NCBI GenBank assembly: GCA_018873245.2
Contig: JAEMBT020000002.1
Span: 4,730,001-4,794,000 of the forward strand
Direction of reading: 5' to 3'
DNA: 64,000 nt
Source: Archegozetes longisetosus
Taxonomy: Eukaryota; Arthropoda; Arachnida; Sarcoptiformes; Trhypochthoniidae
Under the pieces are notes generated by a model. The model saw nothing but the letters and a program-made list of their open reading frames with translations. It ran no database searches and was not told the DNA's origin. The position numbers and the translations under genes were made by a program. The stretch's first letter is position 1, and every line of letters starts with the position of its first letter. Of the stretch, positions 39,387 to 49,991 are shown one piece after another.

Positions 39387-41013
39387 TCAAATGAACGGAG
39401 TCTTAAGGCGATGAAAATTATTGGTCAAGTCGTTGAGATCACTGTCGCAGTGTTCATCGAATTCAGAATCCATGGTCACATCGTAGCTGATGTCTATTCC
39501 ATGGACTACTTTGAGTCGTTTGATAGTTGTCTTCCATTCTTCTTCGTAATCACTATTTGGTAGTGAAGAATGAGTAGACGTTAAGTTACGCTTCTTTAAG
39601 GATGAAGGCGTCGATTTAATAGCACTGATTGAGGTGATTCTTGTGCCGCCAATCGTGTTGGCCATTGTTGTTGTACATGTTGGTGTTGTTAATGATAAAG
39701 AGCCATCTATTCGAGTAATATAAGACAATTTTGAATATTTGGGATAAAAAATGTGTACTCAATATTAATTTATTTAATTATTTATTAGTGAAAAGTGTCA
39801 TCACTTATAGTTAGAGAAAAGCAGTTAAATTATCTGAACATAAGTCATTTTTGTTCCTTAATGGACAAAAACATCAAATTATAAGTAAAGCAAACGGAAA
39901 AACATTTACGGATAAAATGGAATAAATAGCAATTCCAGGTCAGACCATAAAAAGTTTAGTTAATGGTGTCTAAAACCGCAAAACAACCATTTCTTTCAAT
40001 TAGTTGGCAATAAAATGATATAAAGCTATGATTTTGTAAAGATAAAATAAAACAATAGAAATAAATCTTAATTGAGTTAGTGACAAATGGCGTAAGTTTT
40101 TATAAGGGGGTAATGTCCATCTATAAGAGTAATTAAGATAAACAGACAATATCTTAGTTCATTCATATTTCATCAATAAAGATATTTGTCACTTTGATCC
40201 CAGAAGTTTTGCAAAAGTTCTGTTTCGCGAAAAACAATGCAAATAATTGAAAAGTTAAAAAATGTTTTGGAGGATAAGTTATTTAATTTCTATCTAATTA
40301 AAAAATTTGTATTCTAATTTTGTCGACAGGAACAAATGTACTATCAAAATATTTCAGTTGTTTTTAACAGTTCTGTGATAAACCATTTCTGACTGAAATT
40401 AAAAGCTAAAATGCACAAAACAACTGATCGCTTAGAAGACATTGAATATGCATTTAATTTCTGATGCAAAAAATATTCAACTCAATTAATTAAATCATTT
40501 TGACAATGAACAAAAATCCTTAAGTTCAATACTTTTCAAAAGCAACCTTAAGCTAAAACTTAATGAAAAAAATTTCAAACAAAAAACTCAATTACTTTTA
40601 AAATGTTGATCACAATTAACAGTCGATTCGTGTTGAGAATCACTTAATAAGAACTTATCTCTAATTGGATCACTTGTCATATCAATGGAAGAATTGATGA
40701 TGGTATTATTGGTGATCGATTTGGAGGTAATATTTCTATGAATTGAAGCCAATAAAACTTCTCTCCTTAAGTCATGACTTTGTTTAATAGTATTTGTGGT
40801 GATTTGTGACAACTTCTTTCTAGTAATCAAATAGAGGTCACAATGAGATGGACTTATGTTTTCGATTATGTTTTCGTTATTTATTAGTTCTTGTAATGAC
40901 TGAGACGAAGACGAGATCCGACGATGCCTTGGCCTTAGAGCCGGTTCAATTGATGAATAATTAGTCGATTGTGACTCACTTTGAGATTGTGTCGACTCGA
41001 ACTCGAAATACAT
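39387..41013 (-). CDS. Small two-exon protein with a SERTA-like motif (taranis/SERTAD-related, tentative)
   Basis: Exon 1 (41013-40596) and exon 2 (39706-39387) join in phase 1 across an 889-nt intron with GTAAT donor and TAG acceptor, giving 245 aa. The N-terminus is Ser/Gln/Glu-rich. At about residues 60-92 a segment with KL, a spacer, then DLRREVLLASIHRN follows the SERTA pattern (KL...LRr.VLl...lR). SERTA proteins are nuclear transcription and cell-cycle cofactors that bind PHD-bromodomain proteins. The C-terminal third is Ser/Thr-rich and ends with an acidic patch (DSEFDEHCDSDLND), as SERTAD C-termini often do. The gene is supported by ORF length (139 codons in exon 1), phase agreement and composition; the family call is weaker. 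It stands alone on the minus strand. Confidence 0.5.
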
Positions 41014-42080
41014 TTTTTCATTAATTACTAATCAATAAGATTTCAATAGTTTACAAAATTATTTTTCATTAAACTATTCGTTAATTCACTTTTTCTTCAC
41101 TTGAATTTCGCCGAAAACTATTGAAAAGTAGAAAACAAATTAAAAATCGTTTCAACCGTTGGTAAAATTTTAAATAATGTAAATATAAACAAATAAATCA
41201 TTAATAACTTACTTCTTACCAAAATATTTAAATAAATTTAGTTTTCATTACTTTTTGTTTGTTTACAAAAATACGACTCAATTTAAAACTCGGTATCTTT
41301 TTCGGTGATTTGTTGAGCATTAAGTTATATTGAATTAAGTTACTAAAATAAAAAGTATTAATTGTACATTAATGTTGATTGTGTTTCACAACAAATCAAC
41401 TAAATTTGTAATAAACGCGTAATAAGTCACTCAGAGACATATTGACTACGTTTTAAGTGAGTCAATGCCATAACAATGCAGTACAAGTACATTATTGGCT
41501 AATAGAGTGGCGGCAAATGCGGACTTACAATGAAGTAGAGGTTATTGATTGATAACTTCTAACGCTTACCTTTAATTATCATTTTTATCGATTTCTTTTA
41601 TCACTTTAGGTCAATGCAGACGAATGACGAGTGATTTAATGAAAATTTGTAAAATATAAATAAAAATGAGTCACTTGCCATGAAAACAACTAACCATTAG
41701 TAACTTATTCAATGATCACTTTGAGACAAACCTTTAATATAACTAAATTGAACTCTGAATACTTTTAAACAATCATTTTATTTAGTTCCACACTGAATGA
41801 GCAGCTTTCGAGCAAACATTTGAATAAAAAAGAAACTGGTATTAAATAGAGAAAAATTATAAAAGTTATAGCAAACAAAGTACAAATCACAATCGTCTCA
41901 ACCAAAAGACAATATAATTAGTTAATTCATACTGTAATTAAGTGGTCCGCAAAACGGAAAGCATTATTTAATTGATATATAGACCAAAAGGGAATTTAAA
42001 TATTTTATCAGATTTAGAATTGATTAAAACTTCAATTGATCGCTCATTCGTGCCATTCAAACAAAGCATTTGAGCCCAAT
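41014..42080. other. Spacer between the SERTA-like and cyclophilin genes
   Basis: AT-rich, no ORF of note. TTTATT at 41777-41782 (AATAAA on the minus strand) is about 300 nt past the cyclophilin stop and may be its poly(A) signal. Confidence 0.5.
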
Positions 42081-43529
42081 TTAAAGCTGACCACAATCAC
42101 TGACCGTAATCTTTTTGCTTGTTTTACCACTTTGTGAACCATAGGATTCAATCTTCTTGACCACATCCATGCCATCGACGACTGATCCAAACACTACATG
42201 TTTGCCATCGAGCCACGAGGTCTTAACGGTTGTCAGAAAGAATTGCGAACCATTAGTATTGGGACCTAAGAGTCAATGAAAATAAGATCTCAATGATAAA
42301 GTACCGTAAAAGAGGCTTAATTTGGATTGCATTCAACTGTTATTGCAAATCATGCTTACTAATAGTAGTTTTCTGGAAGAACAGAATAAGTCACTACTTT
42401 TATAGCATATAGTATTCCCAGTAAAGGATTTTATTTCAAATTGCTAATAAGTGTGGGATAGCTTGAGAACATTGCCTACTCTTAACTAAAAATATAGCGT
42501 CACTTGCAATACTCAATTTGAACGAACTAAAGCCTAAAACTCAAAGTCAATGTTAGAGATGTTGACCTGCATTAGCCATTGATAAAATTCCAGGTCCGGT
42601 GTGTTTTAGCGTGAAGTTTTCATCAGCAAACTTGGCGCCGTAGATGGACTTTCCACCAGTTCCATTATGATTAGTAAAGTCTCCACCTTGACACATGAAA
42701 TTGGGAATTACTCGATGGAATGTTGAGCCCTTATAACCGAATCCCTTCTCTCCTGTACATAATGCGCGAAAGTTCTCCGCTGTTTTAGGCGCCACGTCCG
42801 AACGAAGCTAGAGATTAAGCAGTAATTTAGTTAATTAACTGGTATTCATATCTCGTGGTTAAGCTTTTAGTTTTAAGCTTTGTCTTTTAGTCTTTTGTTT
42901 CTGATGCTTGTACTTTTATCAGTCCTTATCTCATAAACCATTGTTTTATGCAATCGCAAGATAATAGTTATATAATTCAGTTCAGATAAAATTTAGTCAA
43001 ATAAATCAATATTTCGTCTCAAGTCTACTGAAAATGAAGCAAAAATCGATTAAATACAAGTTAAATCAATAGAAAAGCATTTAAGTCCAATACAATAGGA
43101 AAAAACAAAGAAATTTAATAATGTCGAAGAAAAGTTGTAGAAAATATTAGCCGACAACTATATAAACAGTCAACAAAACTGCAATGGAAATAGTATTGAA
43201 TGCAGACATGCTTTGAGAGAAACGCCGGTTAAGTGAATGGAAATTTTCTCTGAAGGTCACGAGTGATAAACACTTTTAATTCGAAATTCAATTAAGTAAA
43301 AAACAAATAAAAGCATAATTACCTCCATGGTTATGCGACCGACAGGTTGTCCATCAGCAGACATGTCGAAGAAAACTCTTGGTAGAGACATTTTAGTAGA
43401 CAATAATCTAAGAAATAGTTTGCTGTGAGTGAGTGCCAGTCTTTCAGTACAATTCGAAAGCAATGGGTTTGAACGAAATGCGAGCACACAATGATTTGTA
43501 GAGAACGCGCTTATGAGATGACGCATCAC
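42081..43529 (-). CDS. Cyclophilin A-type peptidyl-prolyl cis-trans isomerase
   Basis: Three exons, 43529-43323, 42807-42567 and 42265-42081 (introns 515 and 301 nt, phases 0 and 1). Starting at the ATG at 43391, the product is a 164-aa single-domain cyclophilin in register with human CypA. FHR(55)[29 protein letters not shown] and W(121)LDGKHVVFG are all present, so it should be active and bind cyclosporin. The ORF stays open upstream to an ATG at 43529, adding 46 residues rich in Arg, Ser, Leu and Thr with one acidic residue. That reads like a mitochondrial presequence, and the long form would be 210 aa. Drosophila Cyp1 has a similar extension. Protein folding in cytosol and possibly mitochondria is inferred. 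The gene is complete and intact. Confidence 0.96.
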
Positions 43530-44561
43530 TGCTTTTAGGTCTACAGATCAGTTGAAATTTTCCTTAACTTTGCTAACTAATGATTAATTAGTCTAGCGTC
43601 GGTTCTTCTTATTCAAGTTTAGATATCCTTTCGATTTGTGGCTCGTTAAGTGTGTTTGTGTTTGTGTGCAATCTGTTTCATTGGAATTAGACATGATGCT
43701 ATATTTAATTTTTGGGAACTATTTATAGATATTAATACGCGATTGTATTCACACGTTTTGGGTGCGGTTTCGTAATCCACTGTCGCTGTGCTGTTGCTAT
43801 AACTGTAATATTCAAGTTTATCTAATATGAATTTTCCGTTCAGTTTCTACTTTGAAATAGCCTTAATTTTTCTATAGAAAAAGATCCACAGAAATACATC
43901 TCAATGCACAGTGGGTTCAGAGCATGAACTTCATTACAAACTTTTTTTACATTTCATTATTTACCTCCTTATCTAGCTGGAAGTTTAAACCTAAAACTTG
44001 GTAATTAGAAACAGATAGAAGCATAGTTTGCATTGATTAAGTTGATTAGCACTGAATTAAAGATTGACTGATAGCAAAATCTCTTAAGTTTAACAATTGT
44101 TTCTGAATAATTTTTGCAAGTTTCAAAACTAACAAGTTTGAAAAAGTTTTTTCAAACAGCAAAGTTAGAAAAAAGCAGTAAACAAGTTTTAAAATTATAA
44201 GTTAATAGCATATGTTGGGTTAGGTTAGATTAGGTTTTTAATGTTTAGATAGTTGAATAACACTAATTTAAATTGATTACAACTTAGAACTTTTAGTCCT
44301 TCAGTTGGTAATCGCATCTATTTATCATTGTTTTGGCCAACACATAAATTGTTATCCGATGTGAAAGTAGCATATGTAAAGTTACCTTAATTTAATAAAA
44401 TCATAAAAACGGAATAAAACTCCTGTAAAGTAATCATAACTTTTGGTTACAACCATTTTCTTATACACTTTATTTCTTTCAAGGAATATTGAACATAAGG
44501 TATCGAAAAACTTTGACCAAGCTCTGAAAAGGTCTTTAAACTTGAATTGATTATTTTAGAA
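43530..44561. other. Divergent promoter region between cyclophilin (-) and LRR protein (+)
   Basis: No gene. A short run of TTAGG-like units (44215-44238) matches the arthropod telomere repeat but is only three units long. TTATTTTAG at 44551-44559, directly before the LRR start codon, could be the acceptor of a 5'-UTR intron. Confidence 0.5.
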
Positions 44562-45566
44562 ATGATTCTACAAAGTTTGGCTCTAATTTGTGCTGTTATT
44601 TGCGCAGTAAGTGCAGCAAAATGTCCTAAACCCGAAGAAATAGCTCCGTGTGATTGCTTTGAAGGAGCAGCAACAGCCTCTTTACATTGCATAGGATCTA
44701 ATGTTACTGATCAGACTATCAAATCATTGGCCACTCATTTCACTGCTGATGTCGAATTCAATACTTTAGAAGTTTACGACACTGCCATCAAAGCATTGCC
44801 AGAAAATGCTTTTGGTTCAGCAAAATTTATTGATATTCACATTAGCAGTAATCCTAGCTTGGAGAAAATAGATCCAAATGCGTTCAAGGCTTCTGATAAA
44901 GTGGCTACCGTTGTTGATATCCAAAACAATACTAAATTAACTGGTAATGAATTGTTTGATTTGATTCGCAATCTTGACGCAGCTACAAGGGTTCATCTGG
45001 ATCACAACAATATTACCGAAATTCCTGCCAACGCTTTCACCCCGAAAGCCTCTTCTAAAGGTCACATCGAAACTCTTTATCTGACTTATAATCAAATCAA
45101 GAGCATTGGTCAAAAGGCCTTTTATGGACAGCCACACTTGAGAGTAGCGTCAATCAAATACAATAAGGTTGAACGACTTGATGACAATGCTTTGACTATA
45201 AGCAAACGCGAAGGACTAATCAGAACAGTTTCCATTTATTTGGATCACAACAGTCTTACTGAAAAAAGTTTCACAAACTCTTCTCTGGCTAATCCCGAAC
45301 ACGACGACATCAGCATCCACATGGAAAATAATCAACTTGTTAGCTTACCTAAAGATATATTCGAGTCTTTCATCAGATCGAGTTCCTTGTCTCGATTATA
45401 TTTACTTAACAATAAATTTAATTGCAATTGTAGCATGAAATGGGTTCACGATTTGGCCAAAAGTATCGAAAAGAGATTCAATGAAGTATATTGTAGTAAT
45501 CACGCGCAACTTAACATCATTTCACTGAAAGCAACAGATTTTGGTGAATGTAGTTTTGAGTACTAG
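44562..45566 (+). CDS. Secreted leucine-rich-repeat protein
   Basis: Intronless 334-aa protein. The ATG at 44562 is chosen because it begins a clean signal peptide (about residues 1-19, LALICAVICAVSAA core). An N-terminal cysteine cap (CPKP...CDCF...C) follows, then leucine-rich repeats over about residues 60-275 with LxxNxIxxIxxxAF spacing. The C-terminal cap has the NKFNCNCSMKWV signature and two further cysteines. There is no TM or GPI-like tail, so it is probably secreted into hemolymph, gut or extracellular matrix. The closest named type I recall is the family annotated in arthropods as oplophorus-luciferin 2-monooxygenase non-catalytic subunit-like. That name implies no luciferase activity, and the molecular role is unknown. 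Confidence 0.88.
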   Translation: MILQSLALICAVICAVSAAKCPKPEEIAPCDCFEGAATASLHCIGSNVTDQTIKSLATHFTADVEFNTLEVYDTAIKALPENAFGSAKFIDIHISSNPSLEKIDPNAFKASDKVATVVDIQNNTKLTGNELFDLIRNLDAATRVHLDHNNITEIPANAFTPKASSKGHIETLYLTYNQIKSIGQKAFYGQPHLRVASIKYNKVERLDDNALTISKREGLIRTVSIYLDHNSLTEKSFTNSSLANPEHDDISIHMENNQLVSLPKDIFESFIRSSSLSRLYLLNNKFNCNCSMKWVHDLAKSIEKRFNEVYCSNHAQLNIISLKATDFGECSFEY

Positions 45567-45624
45567 TGATTGCTTTGATTATACGAGACTTATAGCTAAC
45601 ATTTAAGAATATGTAATTTCAGTG

Positions 45625-45630
45625 AATAAA
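45625..45630 (+). promoter_or_regulatory. Poly(A) signal AATAAA of the LRR gene
   Basis: Canonical hexamer 59 nt after the stop codon, on the coding strand. Confidence 0.75.
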
Positions 45631-46132
45631 AAATTTGATTATTGTTAGTTTTGAGGATATTACTTCTTATATTTATTACTTAAGACATTTTCAATTAAAA
45701 GAATTGACAATTTAACAATAGGTTAAGTTAAATTTAATCAAAATATAAACAATTTATATCAATATAACATATTGTATATTTAGATTATCTTTGATATGAA
45801 AATCTGTATAGTTTTGGAACAACTAATCACATATTGAATCACAATCACGGTATAATAGATATAAACTCACAATCATCAACAAAATTTGTATATTAATTGT
45901 TTTGCAACATGGTTAAACTCTCGAATAATAGGTTAAAGAGATTCGGAATGAAACTTAAAATGGTTATTAAACTGGTAAAATATAGATTGAAAATTAAAGC
46001 TTCATTTAGTACTAATAGACTAGTTTTCAAAGAACACATTACGAACATGTTCCAAATCATAACATTAATTATTTGATTATCAATTTAAGTATCGTCAATA
46101 GGCTTTGCAATACTGATTACACTTAAATAATT
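45631..46132. other. Spacer between convergent LRR and MFS genes
   Basis: About 500 bp of AT-rich sequence holding both 3' flanks. No ORF or repeat seen. Confidence 0.6.
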
Positions 46133-47894
46133 TCAGTTGTCATGGGGTATCTTCTTAGTACGTAATGATTGGACATCAGAAGGAAAGAATACCATTAACA
46201 AGAGAGCTATTCAAATAAAAGTTTATAGATAAAAACCATAAAAACTCTAATTGTTTGTGAATAATACCTAAAATAGTCAAAATCGCCACCATAAAGAATG
46301 ATCCAAACCATCCAAGATCTTTCTGTACAATTTGGAACAGTAAAGCGCCTAAAAGTGATGTCAAAGCCTGTGGAACATGAAATCAAAATTTAGAGAAAAT
46401 GGTTTCTGTTTCGAATAGGAATGATTAATTACTGGAGCAGTAAATAGCATGCCATAAATTGTTCCAGCGTGAGATTTTCCAAAGACATGTGCGGTCGCTG
46501 TCGGGAATATAACGAATAGGCCAGAAAATGTGAAAAATATCACCAAAACCCAAACGAAGTAAAGCGCTTTACTATTAAATGATTGAGTCATTATGAATGT
46601 AAGCATAAGACTAGATAGTAGAGCGCAAAGAGATATAAAGCATGTCTTAAATGAACTTTTATCGAGAAGTTGGCCCCAAATAATTCTTCCGCCGGCGTTG
46701 AAAACTGAAGCGATGGACCCGACAAAAGCTAGAAAATGATCGTCATGTATGAACTGCTGACCAAATGCTTTATACATAGTGTTTATGAATTGAACACTTT
46801 GCGTACTCAACGCAAACATCAGCCACATCTGTATGAACTCATTGGTCCGAATGGCATCCCTTGGCTCCAGATCAACTCTTTGCAACGTCTGAAGTGGTGG
46901 TGTTGTGGTTCCGTCTTCGCAACTGCTATAACCGCATTCGACGATTGATTCTTGTGTCGGAGATTTAATTAGCAGAAACTTTCCCTCGTTGAAAATGATT
47001 TCGTCGGGATATTGAGGGGGTTTGAAGATTAGCAAACATGCTATCACCTGAATTATTAGATAAACTGCTCCCAACATAACAAACAGTGACGGGACTCGTG
47101 ATAGAATCGATTCATCCGTGAAAAATCCTTCTGAGTTAGGAATAGAATTCAGTGGATTTAAGTAAGCAGTTTGAACGTGATTGAAGATAAGGGCTCCCAA
47201 CCCATAGCCACCAACCGTTATACCGTTGACTAAACCCTTGCGCTCTGGAAACCACTTGTTTTGTGGTTGGAATCAAAGTTTGACAATTAGTTTTCAGTTA
47301 ATTGATTTATTCAGTGAATTACTTTCATTCCTGCAGCAAGTGGCGCAACATATGCTATTCCAACTCCAAGACTAGCCAAAATCCATAGCTGAAGACTACA
47401 TAAATGAATCCCATCTGAACTGTAAAGTAAGTGAAGGCGATCGCACCACTAATTCAAGTACAATAAAAATATATCATTAGACTCAATGCAGAGTTGATCA
47501 AAAACAATTTCAATAGCACTAATACATAATAAGTGAAATATCAAACTGATGATCACCTAAAGATAAGAGAGCCCAAAAGACATGTCCACCTGAAGAGGTA
47601 TGAAAAATGGATTAATCAAAATTAGATTGAAATGAGTTTGATATGGAGTGATAAATACTTTGCTCCCAACTTCCTCTCCATAATGCCACCTAACATCATG
47701 AGTGACCCCTGGCCTAACATGAAGGCCGCGTTAACCCAGATGGATGAAGCGTAAGAAGCGTTTGGTTCGACATATTTTCGAAGATACGAAGTCATGTAAG
47801 TGTTCACATTTCCTAACGTGTAAAATGTGCCTAAAGTTAAATGAATGAGAAATCCACCTAAAACTGATGAAATGCCTTTGTAGTAGTCATTCAT
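46133..47894 (-). CDS. MFS carrier of the oxalate/formate antiporter (OFA) type, with a frame break
   Basis: Six exons: 47894-47659, 47589-47557 (only 33 nt), 47448-47323, 47254-46433, 46367-46268 and 46206-46133. All junction phases agree except that exon 3 is one base short. Near 47384 the frame breaks in GGATTTTGGCTAGT, where the decayed copy at 52.6 kb still encodes G-L-L-A-S. With that base allowed for, the product is about 463 aa with the 12 membrane spans of the major facilitator superfamily. The N-terminus (GGFLIHLTLGTFYTLGN) and GRIIWGQLLD segment are typical of the OFA group, often annotated in arthropods as apicoplast pyruvate carrier 1-like. Probable monocarboxylate transport is family inference. 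The break is either an assembly error in a T run or a real inactivating deletion. Confidence 0.82.
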
Positions 47895-48187
47895 TATTCG
47901 AAATATGATTCCAAACTATACTCTTTTATTATTATTTAACTTGAAACCATTCAATAAATAAATGCCTTTAAACTTTCGTTAATCCATTTGAATGAGTCCA
48001 CATTTGATCACAAATTGATCACATATTTTTCACATCAAATGCTTTATAACCTTATTTATAGTCAATTAAATTATTGGATTTTATTTCTTTCAAATATTAG
48101 TTCAAAACTATTTTAAATAAAATAAAATTAGTCTAAATAATAAGCACTAAATTTAATGATTTTTTAAATGCCTAACGATTAAAACAA

Positions 48188-48350
48188 GTATAATTTTGTT
48201 GACATCACATCAAAACTCAAATATTCAACAAGTTTTTGATTCGTATTTGTTAACAAAGTTTTGCTACTTTTTGTCTACTTTGAGGCGCTCGAAGTCATGC
48301 ATTTCAGGTATAAAATAATACTAAAACTGAAATTGTGAATAATGTGTTGA
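48188..48350. repeat. Direct repeat copy A (upstream of the MFS gene)
   Basis: About 160 bp matching 59544-59700 at an estimated 85% with small gaps. Exact shared blocks include TTTTGTTGACATCACATC, GGCGCTCGAAGTCATGCA and GGTATAAAATAATAC. It lies 290-460 bp upstream of the MFS start codon, so it may include promoter sequence. Confidence 0.85.
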
Positions 48351-48685
48351 AAATTGAATGACTTTTTCATTGAATGAATAAATGACAGCATTTTTTGTTT
48401 TTGATAGTGATGTTTCGCTTTTCGAAATCGAAATGCAATTGAATGACTGTTGATAAACAAAATGAAAGCGAAATCAAAGTGAAATGAAAATGAATTGAAT
48501 TAAATACTACAGTAAACGTCGATATAAACAGAGAGATTTAACGACTCATTCCCATCCCAAAGTTTCAAGTTACATAAACGATTGATACATGTTAAAGAAC
48601 TGTCATAGCGAATAGGGCTAAAACTATTTACTTAAAATACGTTTAATGTAGAAAAACAGAACTTAACTATTAGGTTTCAATTAAT

Positions 48686-48706
48686 GAATTGAATTGAATT
48701 GAATTG
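48686..48706. repeat. (AATTG)n microsatellite
   Basis: Four tandem AATTG units. Confidence 0.9.
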
Positions 48707-49024
48707 GGACTTTTCATCTCGTGAATTTGAGATCCTTATTGCTTCTTATTGTATCGATCAGCAGAACAAGGGAGTTTTTGAGCCTTTTAAGTTTAATGCC
48801 TTAGGTACTGAACATGTTAACTGAATCATGATAAAACCCTAAAATCCTGAAAAAGTTCTAAACTCAAATTCTAGAAAACACAGGGTTCTCCTAAAATTTT
48901 AGTGATTTTGCAGATTTCATTCGAAAATTCTGATTCCCCAATTCATCAAAGCCTCAATAATTTTCAAAAATTCCTAATTATTTTCGAAGACTTTCAGAGT
49001 TTTCCTTTATAGCAATAAGGATTA

Positions 49025-49370
49025 AAACTTTTCTACAATGGAAATCATTGAAAACCTCAATCGTCGATTTCGCTATGTTCCAGATCTTGAATCACTCTAA
49101 AACTTTCAAAATCATTTCCTTATTTTTATTGACTTTTGAGTGAAATCCCGTAAAGAAACTGATTGAGTGGGGGGGGGGAGGATCAAATGATTTTTAAAAT
49201 TGAGTTTTGTTCCATAGACAATGTTACGAAATTCATTTTCTCCAGGATAGGAAGTAACTAAGATCTAGTATTTTGGTCAAAGACGTATTGATACAATTGC
49301 TATCTCACTACAAGATCAAATGTCCTTGCCCACGCACAATAGCTTAACGTGGGTTCTCCTTTTCTAAATT
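49025..49370. repeat. Dispersed repeat, copy 2 (without the 676-bp insert)
   Basis: Reverse-complement relative of the two halves flanking 5934-6609. It reads through the insertion point without the element (..GAGATAGCAATTGTATCAATACG.. on the minus strand) and so serves as an empty paralogous site. A run of ten G at 49169-49178 interrupts it. Confidence 0.7.
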
Positions 49371-49389
49371 TAATGATGAAATAATCAGT

Positions 49390-49991
49390 TAGAGTTTACT
49401 TTTCGGGCCCGAGTCGGGTAACCGTTTTTAGGGGCAATCGAGGTTCCGAAATTCATTTCCTGCAGTCATGACCTCAGTAAACAGTGGAGTTAGCGAAAAA
49501 AATACACTTTTATATTTCACTCCCGCTAGGGGTAAGCACGTGCTTGTCATCGGAAATCATAGAAAACCGCTCCACTTGTAAGAATTTTCAGGAATTCTTA
49601 TCAGAACTAGACTCAGAGCTTGAATACAATCTTGACAAGTCTGATGAGGTAAATTTCGACAACGATTTGGTAAGTAAATTTCCGCTTATGATATAACCAT
49701 TATCTAAGTGCTTTGTGTTTGTTATGCGCTATCCTGTGCTTGTCCATTGTCTTTGCCTTTCAAACACCGATGCCCACGTCGTGGAGAGTGGGAAGATCGA
49801 TTACGATGGCTAACAGACGCTAAAAGCTATATCTTCTATAGTTTCTAATGACAAGAAAGCACGTACTGCCACCTAGTGAAGTATAAGTGAATCTTTAGCG
49901 AATGCCACTGTTTACCGAGATCAGAACTTCGGGACCTTGATTGCCCCTAAAAACAGTTACACGACTTGAGCCCCGAAAATTAAACTCTAAC
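49390..49991. mobile_element. 600-bp element with long imperfect inverted repeats
   Basis: Positions 49390-49492 and 49906-49991 are imperfect reverse complements. The outer ends are GTTAGAGTTTA / TAAACTCTAAC and the cores share TAGGGGCAATC. Both arms look like diverged copies of the same coding-like sequence, since the minus frame at 49895-50110 runs through the right arm into flanking DNA. The interior holds a 70-codon plus-strand ORF (49484-49696) without a recognised domain. No convincing target duplication; origin unknown. Confidence 0.5.

Larger units (their letters stand above)
47895..49024. other. 5' flank of the MFS gene and adjacent spacer
   Basis: No gene. Positions 48188-48350 are repeated in direct orientation at 59544-59700 (listed separately). 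(AATTG)n lies at 48686-48706. Confidence 0.6.

Noticed and set aside
44215-44238. TTAGG-like units, considered as telomere repeats
   Set aside because: Only about three imperfect units between ordinary genes; too short for a telomere or a meaningful interstitial array.
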